Assembly: GCA_948144175.1 (NCBI GenBank)
Contig: CANXME010000389.1
Coordinates: 1 to 64,000 of the forward strand
From: Closterium sp. NIES-65
Taxonomy: Eukaryota; Streptophyta; Zygnematophyceae; Desmidiales; Closteriaceae
Direction: 5' to 3'
DNA: 64,000 nt
The notes under the pieces: generated by a model
What the model saw: only the letters and a program-made list of their open reading frames with translations
Databases searched by the model: none
Told to the model about the DNA's origin: nothing
In this document: piece after piece, positions 13,101-24,700 of the stretch
Numbering within the stretch: position 1 is the stretch's first letter
Layout: each line of letters begins with the position of its first letter
Position numbers and translations under genes: made by a program

Positions 13101-13592
13101 CTGAATCGCAGCGGCTGCTCCGCCACCGCCGCCGCCGCCGCCGTCAGCCCCGGCACCCAGCTGATTCCCCAGCGCATCGGCGCCAAGAAATTGACGGTTG
13201 AAAGTAAACCCAGGGAAATTACCCATCGCAAAGATCGACCCTTCCACCGACGGCGGAGCGCTGCCGCTCCTGTGGGGGTAGTCCCGCCCGCCATATCCCC
13301 CCGCCGCAGGCGCACCGCCAAAACCCTCCGGGCCCGCCATTCCGCCCGCCATTCCACCCGTCATAGCGCCCCCCCCAGCCCCCTGCTGGTCTCGCAGCCC
13401 ATACTGCGCTTCTAGGGACGCGGCCGCTGACGCTGCAGAGCCGTCTCCCGGCCCCCCAGTCGTCCCCGATATAGACACTTGCTCGTAACGAGTCTGAGAA
13501 AACGGCACATTTCCCTCCCCGGTGCCCCGTAGGAGGAGCCCGAGCTCCTGTGCGACTTGCCGATCGTCTTCCGACGCCATCGGGAGATTCAT
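4132..13592 (-). CDS. PUM: Pumilio/PUF RNA-binding protein with NABP-type N-terminus
   Basis: Sequence-specific mRNA 3' UTR-binding regulator of the plant APUM type. Coding exons: 13592-12366, 12205-9551, 8661-8520, 7919-7812, 7032-6820, 6207-6097, 5719-5525, 4972-4798 and 4283-4132 (TGA). All join in phase at GT-AG. The N-terminus carries the NABP-like block ([24 protein letters not shown] across the first junction) plus long Gly, Gln, Ala and His tracts. The C-terminus has eight PUF repeats with helix-2 motifs GSRFIQQ, NYVIQK, CRVIQK, NHVIQK, CRVIQR, NYVVQH, SNVIEK and NYVVQK. This is the canonical SRxxQ/NYxxQ/CRxxQ/NHxxQ/CRxxQ/NYxxQ/SNxxE/NYxxQ code, which is known to favour UGUANAUA-type sites. 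The second exon needs one base fewer in the C9 run at 11694-11702 to keep frame. Almost every PUF exon has truncated intronic copies next to it. ATG 13592 is chosen because it opens the continuous NABP frame. Confidence 0.9.
4512..4736. repeat. Foldback (long inverted-repeat) element in the last Pumilio intron
   Basis: Imperfect inverted repeat of about 225 bp. The outermost arms GTACAAACATGAACT (4512-4526) and its complement (4722-4736) are perfect. Inner arms around 4573-4605 and 4636-4672 match over about 32 bp. The spacer is about 30 bp. It resembles a non-autonomous foldback or MITE-like element. I saw no convincing target-site duplication. Confidence 0.8.
4738..4777. repeat. Perfect 17 bp inverted repeat beside the foldback
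   Basis: ATAGGATGTAGGTGGCA (4738-4754) and TGCCACCTACATCCTAT (4761-4777) are separated by 6 bp. It abuts the foldback element and lies 20 bp downstream of the splice donor of the PUF repeat 8 exon. Confidence 0.85.
5075..5150 (-). repeat. Truncated copy of the PUF repeat 8 exon
   Basis: About 75 bp similar to the 5' half of exon 4972-4798 ([20 protein letters not shown] region), in the upstream intron. Indels destroy the reading frame. Confidence 0.75.
5176..5700 (-). repeat. 172 bp tandem repeat, three copies, each carrying the PUF repeat 7 exon end
   Basis: Units start near 5176, 5348 and 5520. Each contains the segment for [15 protein letters not shown] through ENEPLQ and its splice donor. 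Only the unit at 5520 continues into the intact exon (5719-5525). The second and third units are nearly identical; the first is more diverged. All three may offer donors to the spliceosome. Confidence 0.9.
5991..6100 (-). repeat. 31 bp tandem repeat duplicating the PUF repeat 6 exon splice donor
   Basis: Copies start at 5991, 6022, 6053 and 6084 with the unit cagcagcacccacctgcacc followed by acacacaagcc. On the minus strand each repeats GTGCAG|GTGGGTGC, the donor of exon 6207-6097 (one copy has catctg instead of cacctg). This gives up to four near-identical donors in a row. Confidence 0.85.
6240..6446. repeat. 16 bp minisatellite
   Basis: About 13 tandem copies of cataagaacaggtgga, shifting to cataagcacaggtgga in the right third, in a Pumilio intron. 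On the minus strand it reads as the artefactual repeat [15 protein letters not shown]. Confidence 0.95.
6452..6532 (-). repeat. Truncated copy of the PUF repeat 6 exon
   Basis: Repeats the 5' part of exon 6207-6097 ([21 protein letters not shown]) with its acceptor. It lacks the NYVVQ segment and donor. It lies about 245 bp upstream of the intact exon. Confidence 0.85.
6726..6779. repeat. Palindromic spacer 3 (interrupted)
   Basis: TTGACTTTTGAG (6726-6737) and CTCAAAAGTCAA (6768-6779) flank a 30 bp insert. The structure is flanked by direct repeats of acctgcaggaa. It separates a partial copy (about 6640-6700) of PUF exon 7032-6820 from the intact exon. Confidence 0.85.
7080..7365 (-). repeat. 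Two truncated copies of the PUF repeat 3/4 exon
   Basis: Copies at about 7083-7185 and 7290-7362 repeat the [20 protein letters not shown] start of exon 7032-6820 with its acceptor. Both break down after GSVM. A smaller fragment lies at about 7433-7460. Confidence 0.85.
7561..7574. repeat. Palindromic spacer 4
   Basis: TTGAGAATTCTCAA is a perfect palindrome. It is flanked on both sides by the direct repeat ctccttttttccccctt (about 7538-7556 and 7585-7603). Confidence 0.85.
7699..7762 (-). repeat. 3' fragment copy of the PUF repeat 2/3 exon
   Basis: Repeats [20 protein letters not shown] and the splice donor of exon 7919-7812, about 50 bp downstream of it. It lacks the exon 5' half. Confidence 0.8.
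8003..8135 (-). repeat. Two truncated copies of the PUF repeat 2/3 exon around a palindrome
   Basis: Copy 8060-8132 ([20 protein letters not shown]) has an intact acceptor. Copy 8003-8040 holds only the LKG core. They abut the palindrome at 8042-8059. The intact exon is 7919-7812. Confidence 0.9.
8042..8059. repeat. Palindromic spacer 5
   Basis: TTTTGAGTCGACTCAAAA is a perfect 18 bp palindrome exactly at the junction of two truncated exon copies. Confidence 0.95.
8357..9108 (-). repeat. Three truncated or rearranged copies of the PUF repeat 1/2 exon
   Basis: Around intact exon 8661-8520 lie copies at about 8966-9108 (internal duplication of the DAEKE segment), 8770-8868 (5' half) and 8357-8435 (3' half, [15 protein letters not shown]). 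Only 8661-8520 gives both a phase-correct join to EFS|ADQHGS and an intact donor. Confidence 0.85.
9180..9435. repeat. 21 bp minisatellite
   Basis: Twelve tandem copies of gagcaccagtcagcagcatgt (some with cactc) in a Pumilio intron. The unit is a multiple of three and stop-free in several frames, so it yields spurious open frames. Confidence 0.95.
9450..9488 (-). repeat. Copy of the 3' end of the large Pumilio exon
   Basis: cacctgaactccaccacgtg and the following bases repeat 9549-9586, the [12 protein letters not shown] segment with its splice donor, about 98 bp further into the intron. A second usable donor could therefore exist. Confidence 0.8.
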
Positions 13593-15759
13593 TGAATCTG
13601 GACGGATTTTAAAATGTGGTTTACATGTGAGAGTCCCGGCGTCCGTCGAGCCATTGATGGCTCGCGAAACGAAACAAACTACGTCAGGTTAGAAGGGTTT
13701 ATCAGTGTTATGTGGAGCAGTTTGAACTTTAGGGTAAGTAACGCTGTCTGGTAGCTATTGTAGGAGAGAGCTGGAAGGGTTCTCAGGTACGCAAGCCGTG
13801 GGCTCTAGCGTTACGAAAGATCCTTAGCGAGTTTATCATTCACGCCCACCACCAACACGCGCCTAGATAAATTCTATCCGCGGACCATGATTCCCTGTCC
13901 ACGAGTCAATAAGTGCGGTTCGCGATCCAGCGAATGAACAAACATGCACGGAGAACAGAAGGCAGGAAAAGTGGGTGAGTGGGTTGTGGACTGTCATGAG
14001 ACATGCGTGACTGGTGACTGGTTGAAACAAACCAGGGCAAGAAGAGAACCTGGCAGAGAGCTGTCAATGTTCATGCAGCCTCTCTATACCCTACAGAACC
14101 TTACCAAGTTCTTGTTTCACGCTCTAAAAACGTACACAACCTTGCTGAGACACACCATTTGGATGCAAACAAATGCTGAGGCTTGCGCCGTCGAGAAAGG
14201 TGAGGCGGAAAGGGGGTACATGAGAAAAGGTGAGGCGGGGGGGTGCTTTGCCCGCCCCGTGCGAAAGTAACGCGCGAGCGACGACCATCATGCACAATGG
14301 GTTCTGACGTGGAGGGGGCACATTGGGCGAGGTCTGTGCTGCGGAAAGAACGCAGGGTGTGTTCGACGTTTGCGAACGAAGCACTTTCTGTTTTCGCGCA
14401 ATGTGAGTAACACCGGCGTAATTGAATTCGGCACGACAATGACATTTTTGGCAGGAAAAACATATTATGAACACTGCATTCGTCTCAATGTACACAGTGA
14501 ATTGAACATATCTCATTTATCATTCTTCTGTATCACCTCGGTCCTCGAAACGGCCTCAGTGCCCATGTTGCCATCTGGACCGTACTTCCAGCAAATTCGC
14601 AACAGGCACGCCACGCACGAACCACAGGGAAAACCGACTTCGATATAAGAAAGCATAGAAGCTTGGAAAAGGCCCCACATTTCAGCCACACCAAACTCCA
14701 ACAACCTTGGGATTGCCGAGATAGAAAGGTGGAGGAGGTTCAAAGGAGAGTTAACCGAAAAGACTGCTAATCAGCCATGGAGGATCGAGGTGGTTAGGTG
14801 ACGGTAGGTGGTCCGCCATGGATAGTTGTTTACTGGATTACAGACTCTGTGGTTCGGTTAGTTAACAAAAGGGGATTGTCCTTAGTGTAGTGGATCGAGT
14901 ACGATGGATATTGTCGTGATGGTTTAGTGTGACTGAAACCTCTCGAAGAAATCAATCTTGGAGAAATAAGCACTAGGTTTCATTCGCCATTGAAGGTCAT
15001 AATCAACTAAGCAGGCGTGGATCGTCCTTAATTTATATCACCGTTCTACACGACAACTGCTTAAGTCTGGGTCGCCGGTGAGTAAGGCGCGAAATGACAG
15101 CACCTATGTCATGCTGACAAGGTTTCACTGTTTAGGACCCTCTTATTTTTGGTTTATCCCGGAAGCCAATGAAAACTTGCTGTCCAAATTGAAGTATCGT
15201 TACCTTTGGGGCTTATCTCCTAGCTAAGGCATCAATGGCGACGGTAAAAACAGCGTCAACTTGAGCATTGGCGCTCTTAACGTAGCTCCATGTCGCAACT
15301 CCGTTTCGTAACGATTGCTTTTTCCTATGATTGTTTTCTGCAAAATTCATGCTCGCCTTAGTCATTGAGTACTAGCTAATGCGTTCACTATAGCTTGTTG
15401 ATTCGCTATTTTAAAAGGGACGAGATATGGGTTGGCCGTTCTTTCTTGATTCAAATGTCACGGTCTATAATGGTCTGGAAGGGAGCAAGAGTATGTTTTT
15501 ATCCTGTTCCAACTGTAGAGAAACCGGAAGAACGCATTTATGTCTCTGGTGTTTTTCTGGTACTAAAACTGTTGCAGCTCTCGCAGTACCTTCTCGTCGC
15601 TTCGTTAAGGTTTTCCTTTATTCCGTCTCTTTCTTCTACTCTTTTTTGCCGTCTTGCCCTTTCCGTTTCCATTTGCCTTGTCTCTTTCGCTAATTCTTTA
15701 TTGCGGTTGTTTATTTTACCCGTACCTTCTCTTTCCCTCTCTCATCCTCTCAGAGCGCC
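13593..15759. promoter_or_regulatory. Divergent intergenic region between Pumilio and the giant LRR gene
   Basis: 2.2 kb without a convincing exon. It must carry the promoters and 5' UTRs of both divergently transcribed genes. A pyrimidine-rich stretch ending ctcatcctctcag just before the ATG at 15760 looks like a 3' splice site, suggesting an intron in the LRR 5' UTR. No core-promoter element is identified with confidence. Confidence 0.4.
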
Positions 15760-18700
15760 ATGTCAGCAGCCCTCCTCGCGAGGCTACGTGGCAAGCTGTC
15801 ATTGGTCGCCGATAAGCTCCTTGAGCTTGACCAAGAGGCGCCACGCCCTTCGCCTCACAACCACCACAATGGCCACCGCACCCAAGAAGGAAGCACGGTT
15901 ACTGGTGGTAACCCGACTGCCTCCAACACCAGCAGTGACACCAGCACCAGTACGACCGCCAGGGGAGGGAGCGGCGGCAGCACGAGCTCTGCCACGAGTA
16001 ACCACAGTAACATTGGTAACCACATCGACCATGGTAACCACGTTACCACTAACAGCCACCCGGAGAGCCCGAGCCTTAACTCCCAAGTCCATGGCGTGAT
16101 GGCGGTGACCGTGGCTATGGCCTTAGACGTGGATCGGGAGGTAAAGAAGACACTCGACGACGGGGAGATGTTGCGAGGCCTATTAGGTCTCGCAACGGAA
16201 GGCGGAGCGGGAGCAGGCGGAGGAGGAGGAGGAGGAGGAGAAGGGACTGATGTTCAACAATCGAAAGGAGGATCGTTGGAGTTGAACGGGAAGGGAGCGC
16301 TTGCGCCGGAGATTCACGCGTGCTTGGGTCGCCTTGAAGCGAGGTTTGGCGGAGGGAGGACGGCGGTTGAGGCGATTGAACAATGGGTGAATTCTCAGGT
16401 GGAGAATAAGGTGTCAGGATCGGTGCCAAGTGGTGGGGAACGGCTGGACAAGGTGAGCGCCCCGACAGCTGTTGGTGTGGTTGACGGGGCGAGCGAAGCA
16501 GGCGAAGTCGAACGAGCTGTGATTGCGGAAGCTGTATCAGCCACCGGCGAAAACTGGTTACCAGGTAAACTGGCGGCTGGTTCGCTTGAGAAGCAACAGG
16601 CGCAATCAAAGGTCGGTCTTGCTCGGGGCCTGGAGCCCTGGGCTGGTACTAACGGGGATGCTCTTAAAGGAGCGCTGCTGCAACTCTTGGAGAAGGAAGA
16701 GGCGCGGCTGGAGGGAGGCATCCAACGGCTAGAAATCGATTCCGAGCGTAAGATCTGCGATCTGAGGGAGGAGATGGAGCGAGCGGTGAGCGGCGAGGGG
16801 AGGAAGCGGGAAGCTGAGCTGGACCGGATGGTGAATCTGCTTATAACGGAGGCGGCGCACAGGCAACAGCTGGAAGAGGAGATTAAAGCCGTGCAGGAGC
16901 AGTGGGCGAAGAAACTCGAGGAGGCACGGGCGCAGCAGCAGGCGCAGCAGCTAGAGGAAATGGCAAGGGTGAGGAGAGAGATGGAGGAGATTAGGGAGCA
17001 ATGGCGGGCGCAGCAGGAGCAAGCGAACGACGCGCTGAGGGCAGAGAAGGAAGCGGTGAGGAAACAGATGGAGCAGATGCGCGAGGAGTGGCGCGTGCAG
17101 CAGGCTCAGGCAAACGAGGCTTTAATTGGTCCTATGGAGGAGATTCGTGAGGAGTGGAGAGCTGCGGGCCTGGGCGGGAGGGTGAAAAGCCTGGAGGAGC
17201 GGCTGGACGGGGTGGAGAGCGGTGAGCATGACATGGAGAGCCGGATTTTGCAGAAGGTGTCTGAAATGAGGGTAGAGGCTGGGCTGGAGGTGGATAGGGT
17301 TGAGAAGATCGTTAGTGAGAAGGTGGATGGGCTGAAACAGGAGCTGGACGGGAGGATTGAGGGGAGTCAGCAGAAGGTAGAGCAGTTGGAGGAGCTTTGG
17401 ATGGGTGCGGATGTGCCTGGGATGGTTGCGCGGATTGAAACGGGGGTGAAGTGTAATAAGATTGTGATTGAAGCGGTGGATAGGCGCGTGAGGGAGCAGG
17501 CGGAGGGGCAGGAGAGGTTAATGGAGGAGGCGGAGAGGAAAGCGAGGATGGTTGAGGAGAGTGTGGAGGAGAGAGTGAGAAAGGTGGAGGAGAGTGTGGG
17601 GGAGAGAGTGGGTAAGGTAGAGGAGAATGTGAAGAAAATAGAGGAGAGTGTGGGAGAGAGAGTGAGGAAGCTTGAGGAGAGTGTGGGAGAGAAGGTGGTG
17701 AAATTAGAAGAGGGTATGGAGGAGAGGGCTAAGAGGGTGGAAGAGAGTGTGATGGCGGGAGTGAGGAATCTAGAGGAGGTGGTTAAGGAGGTGGAGAAAC
17801 TTGAAGAGAAGAGCGTTGAGGAGAGAGTGGGGGAGGTGGCGGGGAGTGTTGAGGAGCGTGTGAAAGAAATTGAAGGGAAATTAGAAGATAGGCTGAAGAA
17901 GGTAGAGGAGAGTGTGGAGGAGAGAGTGAGAAAGATTGAGGAGAGTGTGGGGGAAAGCGTGAGGAAGGTGGAGGGTGTGGAGAAGGTGGGGGAAGCAGAG
18001 AATGGTATAGAGGAGAGGGTGAAAGGAGCAGAAGCGAGTGTGGAGGAGCGAGTGGGGAGACTGGAGGGGAGTGTGGCGGAGAGTGTGAGGGAGCTGAGGG
18101 GGGAGATCAACGCTGTGGGACAGCAGGCTGCGGAGGTGGGGAGAGTGGTGTTGGAAATTAGCAAGGCGGTTGCAGAGCAGGTACGAGTGGGGAGGTTGGG
18201 GGGGAGTGCGGAGGGGGCTGTGGAGGAGAGTGTGAGGGAGCTGAAGGGGGAGATAGACGCCGTTGGGAGGCAGGCTGCGGAGGTGGGGAGAGTGGTGTTG
18301 GAAATCAGCAAGGCGATCAGCAGCAAGATTAGCAACGAGGTTGCAGCAACAGCAAGCGAGGGGGTGGAGGGGAGTGGACTTCTGGCGGAGGTGGTTCTGA
18401 TTGGTCGGGAGGTGGCGAGTGTGGGAGCAGCAATAGCTGCGGGTGTTAAGGAGCAAGAGGGGAGGAAGGAGGAGGTTAAGTGTCTAGAGGACGTGGTGCT
18501 GATTGGTCGAGAAGTGGCCCGGGTGGCAGCAGAAATTGCCAAGGGTGGAAAAGAACAGATGAGCGGAATCAAATCTGAGGAGGAGATCAGATCTCTGATT
18601 GCAGCTGAGCTGGCAGCTGCTGGTGTGGTGCAGCAGCAGCAGCAGCAGCAGCAGCCGGCAGAAGCAGCAGCAGCAGCCTTGGACGAAGCTTCCAAGAAGG

Positions 18701-21700
18701 TGGAGCACCTGCAGAAGCTCCTGGAAGAGCAGCAGCACAAGGCTGACGCGGCAGCTGCTGACGTGGCATCCACGATCCAACAGCTTTCAGATAAAATCTC
18801 CGCGTTGGAGCTGAAGCAGGCGCAGACCACGTCAGCAGCAGCATCAGCCGCGTCAGCAGCGTCAGCCGCTGTTGCAGTGACCCACGCTGCGTTCCCCCGT
18901 GCTGCCTCCGTAGGGGCGAGTGTTCTGACCTCCCCTGGAGGCCCTAAGACAATCACAGCAGCGGCAGAGGCGGCGGCTGCGATTGTGGCGGACCGAGGGT
19001 GGGTGCAGCAGCAGCTGTCAGAGCAGGAGGAGAAGTTAAGGTGGAGAATGGAGGCTTTGCAACGAATGGCGAGTGTTTCCTTGGAGAAGGCGCATAAGCA
19101 GGCTGAAGAGGGCGCTGCGATTCTTGCAGCTGTGAAAGCAGCAGCAGGGGCTAGTGCAGGGGCGGAAAGGGGGGCAGCTGCAGGGGGAGCGGCAATGGCT
19201 GGAACAGGGGAAGCGGCAGCTGAAGGGGAAGGGGCAGGGGCAGAGGCAGGAGAAGTGGCAGCGGCAGCAGCAGCAGTGGCGGACAGAGGGTGGGTGCAGC
19301 AGCAGCTGGCAGAGCAGGAGGTAAGGTTTGAAAGGCGCGTGCAGGGGATGCAGCGGATAGCAGAGTTTGGCGTCCAGCGGGTGGGACAGCTGGCGGTGCG
19401 GGCGGCAGATTTCGACAGTATGCTGAAGCAGGTCCAGGAGGTGATGGCGGCGCTGGCTGCGCGAGTGCGGGGGCTGTTGGAGCAGCAGGTTGGGAGAAAC
19501 GCGGAAATAGAAGCGCTGGTGGGGTGGAAAGCGCGGATTGAGGGGGTTTTGGAGCAGCAGGCGGGGAGAAACGCGGAGATAGATGCGCTAGTGGCACTGA
19601 AAGCGCGGGTGGAAGGGGTTTTGGAGCAGCAGGCGGAGTGGAATGCGCGAATTGATGCAATGATGAAGGAGGTGGGGGCGAAGGTGGGAGGGCTGGTGGA
19701 TGGGGAGGCTCGCTGTGTTACAGCCGTTGCTGCAGCAGAAGCTGCAGCAGTGGCAGAAGCAGATATGGCAGCAGAGGCAGCAGCAGTGCCAGAAGCAAAC
19801 GTGGCAGCAGGAGCAGCAGCAGCGGGGGCAGAAGAAGCAGACGCAGCAGCAGCAGCAAAAACAGCAGCAGCAGCAGCAGGAGAAGCAATAGTAGCAGAAG
19901 CAGTTGCAGCAGCAGCAACAGGAGCAGAAGCAGAGGCAGCAGCAGCAGCAGCAGGGGCAGAAGCAGAGGCAGCAGAAGCAGCAGTGGCAAAAGCAGAGGC
20001 AGCAGCAGGGGAAGAAGCAGAGGCAGCAGCAGCAGGGTCAGAAGCAGAGGCAGCAGCAGCAGGGGCAGAAGCAGAGGCAGCAGCAGCAGCAGCAGCAGGG
20101 ACAGAAGCAGAGGCAGCAGCAGAAGCCGCAGGGGCAGAAGCAGCAGTGGCAGAAGCAGAGGCAGCAGCACCAGAAAGAGTTTCTTCAACACAGGCGACGG
20201 TGAAGGAGGGAGCGGAGAAGTTGGGGGCTTCGGTGGAAGGGGAGGCTCCCTTTGTGTCTTCCATAGCTGCAGCAGAAGCCGCAGGGGCAGATGCAGAGGC
20301 AGCAGAGGCAGATTCAACAACAGAAGCAGCAGCAGAAGCAGCATCAGAAGCACCACCAGCACCAGCAGTGACAGCAGAACCAGCACCAATGGCAGCAGAG
20401 TCTGCAGCACCAGCATCACCTGCCTTGACAGCAGAGGCAGAAGTTGAATTATCAGCACCAGCAGCAGAGGTAGCAGAGGTTGCAGAGGCTGCAGTTGAAG
20501 TATCAGCACCAGCCGCAGGGGGAGCAGTTGTATCACCTGCGCCAGCAGCAGCGGCGGAAGTTGAATCACCTGCAGCAGCAGAAGCAGCAGTTGAATCACC
20601 TGCACCAGCAGCAGAGGCAGCAGTTAATTCATCTGTTGCAGAGGCAGCAGTTGAAGTATCAGCACCAGCAGCAGGGGGAGCAGTTGAATCACCTGCACCA
20701 ACAGCAGCGGCAGAAGTTGAATCATCTGCACCAGCAGCAGAGGCACCAGTTGAACCATCTGTTGCAGAGGCACCAGTTGAACCATCTGTTGCAGAGGCAC
20801 CAGTTGAACCATCTGTTGCAGAGGCACCAGTTGAACCATCTGTTGCAGAGGCACCAGTTGAACCATCTGTTGCAGAGGCACCAGTTGAACCATCTGTTGC
20901 AGAGGCACCAGTTGAACCATCTGTTGCAGAGGCACCAGTTGAACCATCTGTAGCAGAGGCACCATCTGTTGCAGAGGCACCAGTTGAACCATCTGTTGCA
21001 GAGGCACCAGTTGAACCATCTGTTGCAGAGGCACCAGTTGAACCATCTGTTGCAGAGGCACCAGTTGAACCATCTGTTGCAGAGGCACCAGTTGAACCAT
21101 CTGTTGCAGAGGCACCAGTTGAACCATCTGTTGCAGAGGCACCAGTTGAACCATCTGTTGCAGAGGCACCAGTTGAACCATCTGTTGCAGAGGCACCAGT
21201 TGAACCATCTGTTGCAGAGGCACCAGTTGAACCATCTGTTGCAGAGGCACCAGTTGAATCATCTGTTGCAGAGGCACCAGTTGAACCATCTGTAGCAGAG
21301 GCACCAGTTGAACCATCTGTTGCAGAGGCACCAGTTGAACCATCTGTTGCAGAGGCACCAGTTGAACCATCTGTTGCAGAGGCACCAGTTGAACCATCTG
21401 TTGCAAAGGCACCAGTTGAACCATCTGTTGCAGAGGCACCAGTTGAACCATCTGTTGCAGAGGCACCAGTTGAACCATCTGTTGCAGAGGCACCAGTTGA
21501 ACCGTCTGCACTAACAGCAGAGGCAGCAGCAACAACATCACCACCAGTGTTTGTAGAACCAGCAGCAACACCACCATCAGTGTCTGTAGATGCAGCAGCA
21601 ACAACACCAGCAGAAGTGTTCGTAGCAGCACCACCACCGCCACCATCACCCAAACCGGCAGCAACATCTGTAGCAGCAGCAGCTGCATCGGCGTCTGTAA

Positions 21701-24700
21701 CTCCTGTCCCTTCTGTGACTTTTGCTGCAAGCCAGATGGATCTCCTGTGCCCTACACCCGGGGATGTAAGGGATTATGAGTTACATTTAGAGTCGCCATC
21801 AGCAGCAGCAGTGGCAGCGGTAGCAACCCAGATGGATCTCCTGTGCCCTACGCCCCGGGATGTGGCGAAATTTGAATTGCCTCAAAAACCGCCATCAGCA
21901 TCAGCAGCAGCAGCCGCAGCAGCAGGGGAAGCAGCAGCAGAAGCAGTAGGGGAAGCAGCAGCAGAAGCAGTAGGGGAAGCAGCTGCACCTGTATCCCCTC
22001 AAGGTTCTACCCAGGAGCAGAAGAGTTCAGATTCGATTCAAGAGTCACCATCAGCAGCAGCAGCAGCGGAAGCAGCAGAGGAAGCAGCAGCAGCAGCGGA
22101 AGCAGCAGAGGAAGCAGCAGCAGCAGATGCAGGAGCAGCATCAGCAGATGCAGGAGCAGCATCAGCAGATGCAGGAGCAGCATCAGCAGATGCAGGAGCA
22201 GCATCAGCAGATGCAGGAGCAGCATCAGCAGATGCAGGAGCAGCATCAGCAGATGCAGGAGCAGCATCAGCAGATGCAGGAGCAGCATCAGCAGATGCAG
22301 GAGCAGCATCAGCAGATGCAGGAGCAGCATCAGCAGATGCAGGAGCAGCATCAGCAGATGCAGGAGCAGCATCAGCAGATGCAGGAGCAGCATCAGCAGA
22401 TGCAGGAGCAGCATCAGCAGATGCAGGAGCAGCATCAGCAGATGCAGGAGCAGCATCAGCAGCAGCGCCTGTATGTCCTCTAGCGCCTACCCAGGATCTG
22501 GAGACTCTAGAATCAACTGACGAGTCGCCATTAACAGTAGAAGCAGCAGCAGAAGCTGGGGAAGCAGCAGCGCCTGCATCCCCTCGAGGGTCTACCCAGG
22601 ATAAGGAGACTCTAGAGTCAACTCAAGAGTCGCCATTAACAGCAGAAGCAGCAGGGAAAGCAGCTGCGCCTGCATCCTCTCAAGGTTCTACCCTGGAGCA
22701 GAAGAGTTCAGTTTCGATTCAAGAGTTGGCACCAGCAGCAGCATCAGCAGGAGTCGCAGCAGGAGCAGAAGGAGCAACAGCGGCAGCAGAAGCAGAAGCA
22801 GCAGGAGCAACAGCAGAAGCAGAAGCAGAAGCAGAAGAAGCAGGAGCAACAGCAGCACCAGGAACAGAAGCAGCAGGAACAACAGCAGCAACAGCAGCAG
22901 AAGCAGCAGGAGCAGCAGCAGAAGCAACAGGAGCAGCAGCAGAAGCAACAGGAGCAGCAGCGCCTGCATTCCCTGGAGTGTCTACCCAGGAACAGAAAGT
23001 TCCAGATTCGACTCAAGAGTCCCCGTCAGCAGCAGCAGCAACAGCTTTAGCAGAGTTGCTACCACCAGCACCACCAGTGCCTGCAGAAACAGTAGCAGCA
23101 CAACCAACATCATCATCAGCTGCTATTTCTACAGCAGCAACAGCAGCAGCAGCAGCAGTCGCAGCCCCGTCTGCAACCCCCCCATCTGGTGATTTTGCCC
23201 CGTCTGCAGCCCCATCTGGTGATGTTGCCCCGTCTGCAGCCCCATCTGGTGATGTTGCCCCGTCTGCAGCCCCGTCTGCAGCCCAATCATCACCATCATC
23301 ACCACCACCATCACCATGTGCAGCACCAACGTCACCATCCGCCGCCGCAGCAGCAGCGACTTCCCTAGCTGCATCCATTGCAAGCCAGGTGGAGTTGCTA
23401 TGCTCAGACTCCCAGGAGCAAGAGTCTTCCAAGTCAACTCAAGCGCCTTCTGAGTCAACTCAAGAGCCCTCTGGGTCAACTCAACAGCCTTCTGAGTCAA
23501 CTCAAGTTCCTTCTAACTTGCCTCAAGAGCTGCCGCTGCAGAGTACTTTTGAAACGCCCCAGGACTTGTCAGCTCAGGTGGAGGAGCTGCCACGCAGCAA
23601 GTCCCAGGAGCAGCAAGCGCCTTGCGAGTCGACTCAGCAGGAGTATGTCGAGTCAATTCAGCAAGAGCTGCAGCCGCAGAGCACTCCTGAAACACCCCAG
23701 GACTTGACAGCGCAAGTGGAGGAGCTGCTACGTTCCCAGGCCCAGGAGCAGCAAGCGCAGCAAGAGCTGCAGCCGCAGAGCACTCCTGAAACACCCCAGG
23801 ACTTGACAGCGCAAGTGGAGGAGCTGCTACGTGCCCAGGCCCAGGAGCAGCAAGCGCAGCAAGAGCTGCAGCCGCAGAGCACTCCTGAAACACCCCAGGA
23901 CTTGACAGCGCAAGTGGAGGAGCTGCTACGTTCCCAGGCCCAGGAGCAGCAAGCGCAGCAAGAGCTGCAGCCGCAGAGCACTCCTGAAACACCCCAGGAC
24001 TTGACAGCGCAAGTGGAGGAGCTGCTACGTGCCCAGGCCCAGGAGCAGCAAGCGCAGCAAGAGCTGCAGCCGCAGAGCACTCCTGAAACACCCCAGGACT
24101 TGACAGCGCAAGTGGAGGAGCTGCTACGTTCCCAGGCCCAGGAGCAGCAAGCGCAGCAAGAGCTGCAGCCGCAGAGCACTCCTGAAACACCCCAGGACTT
24201 GACAGCGCAAGTGGAGGAGCTGCTACGTGCCCAGGCCCAGGAGCAGCAAGCGCAGCAAGAGCTGCAGCCGCAGAGCACTCCTGAAACACCCCAGGACTTG
24301 ACAGCGCAAGTGGAGGAGCTGCTACGTTCCCAGGCCCAGGAGCAGCAAGCACAGCAAGAGCTGCAGCCGCAGAGCACTCCTGAAACACCCCAGGACTTGA
24401 CAGCGCAAGTGGAGGAGCTGCTACGTTCCCAGGCCCAGGAGCAGCAAGTGCAGCAAGAGCTGCAGCCGCAGAGCACTCCTGAAACACCCCAGGACTTGAC
24501 AGCGCAAGTGGAGGAGCTGCTACGTGCCCAGGCCCAGGAGCAGCAGGCGCCTTCCCAGTCAACTGATCAAGAGGTGCAGCAGCAGCTGCAGTTCACTCTT
24601 GAAACGCCACAGGACTTGTCAGCGCAAGTGGAGCTGCTGCGTGCCCAGGCCCAGGAGCAGCAGGCACAGCTGCTGCAGCTGCAGCTGTCCCTCGAGGAGA

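Noticed and set aside
17367-21653. A 1,428-codon open frame on the minus strand opposite the giant gene
   Set aside because: It is a by-product of stop-free repeats whose unit lengths are multiples of three; its sequence is the complement of the EAPVEPSVA and coiled-coil arrays and has no domain-like content.
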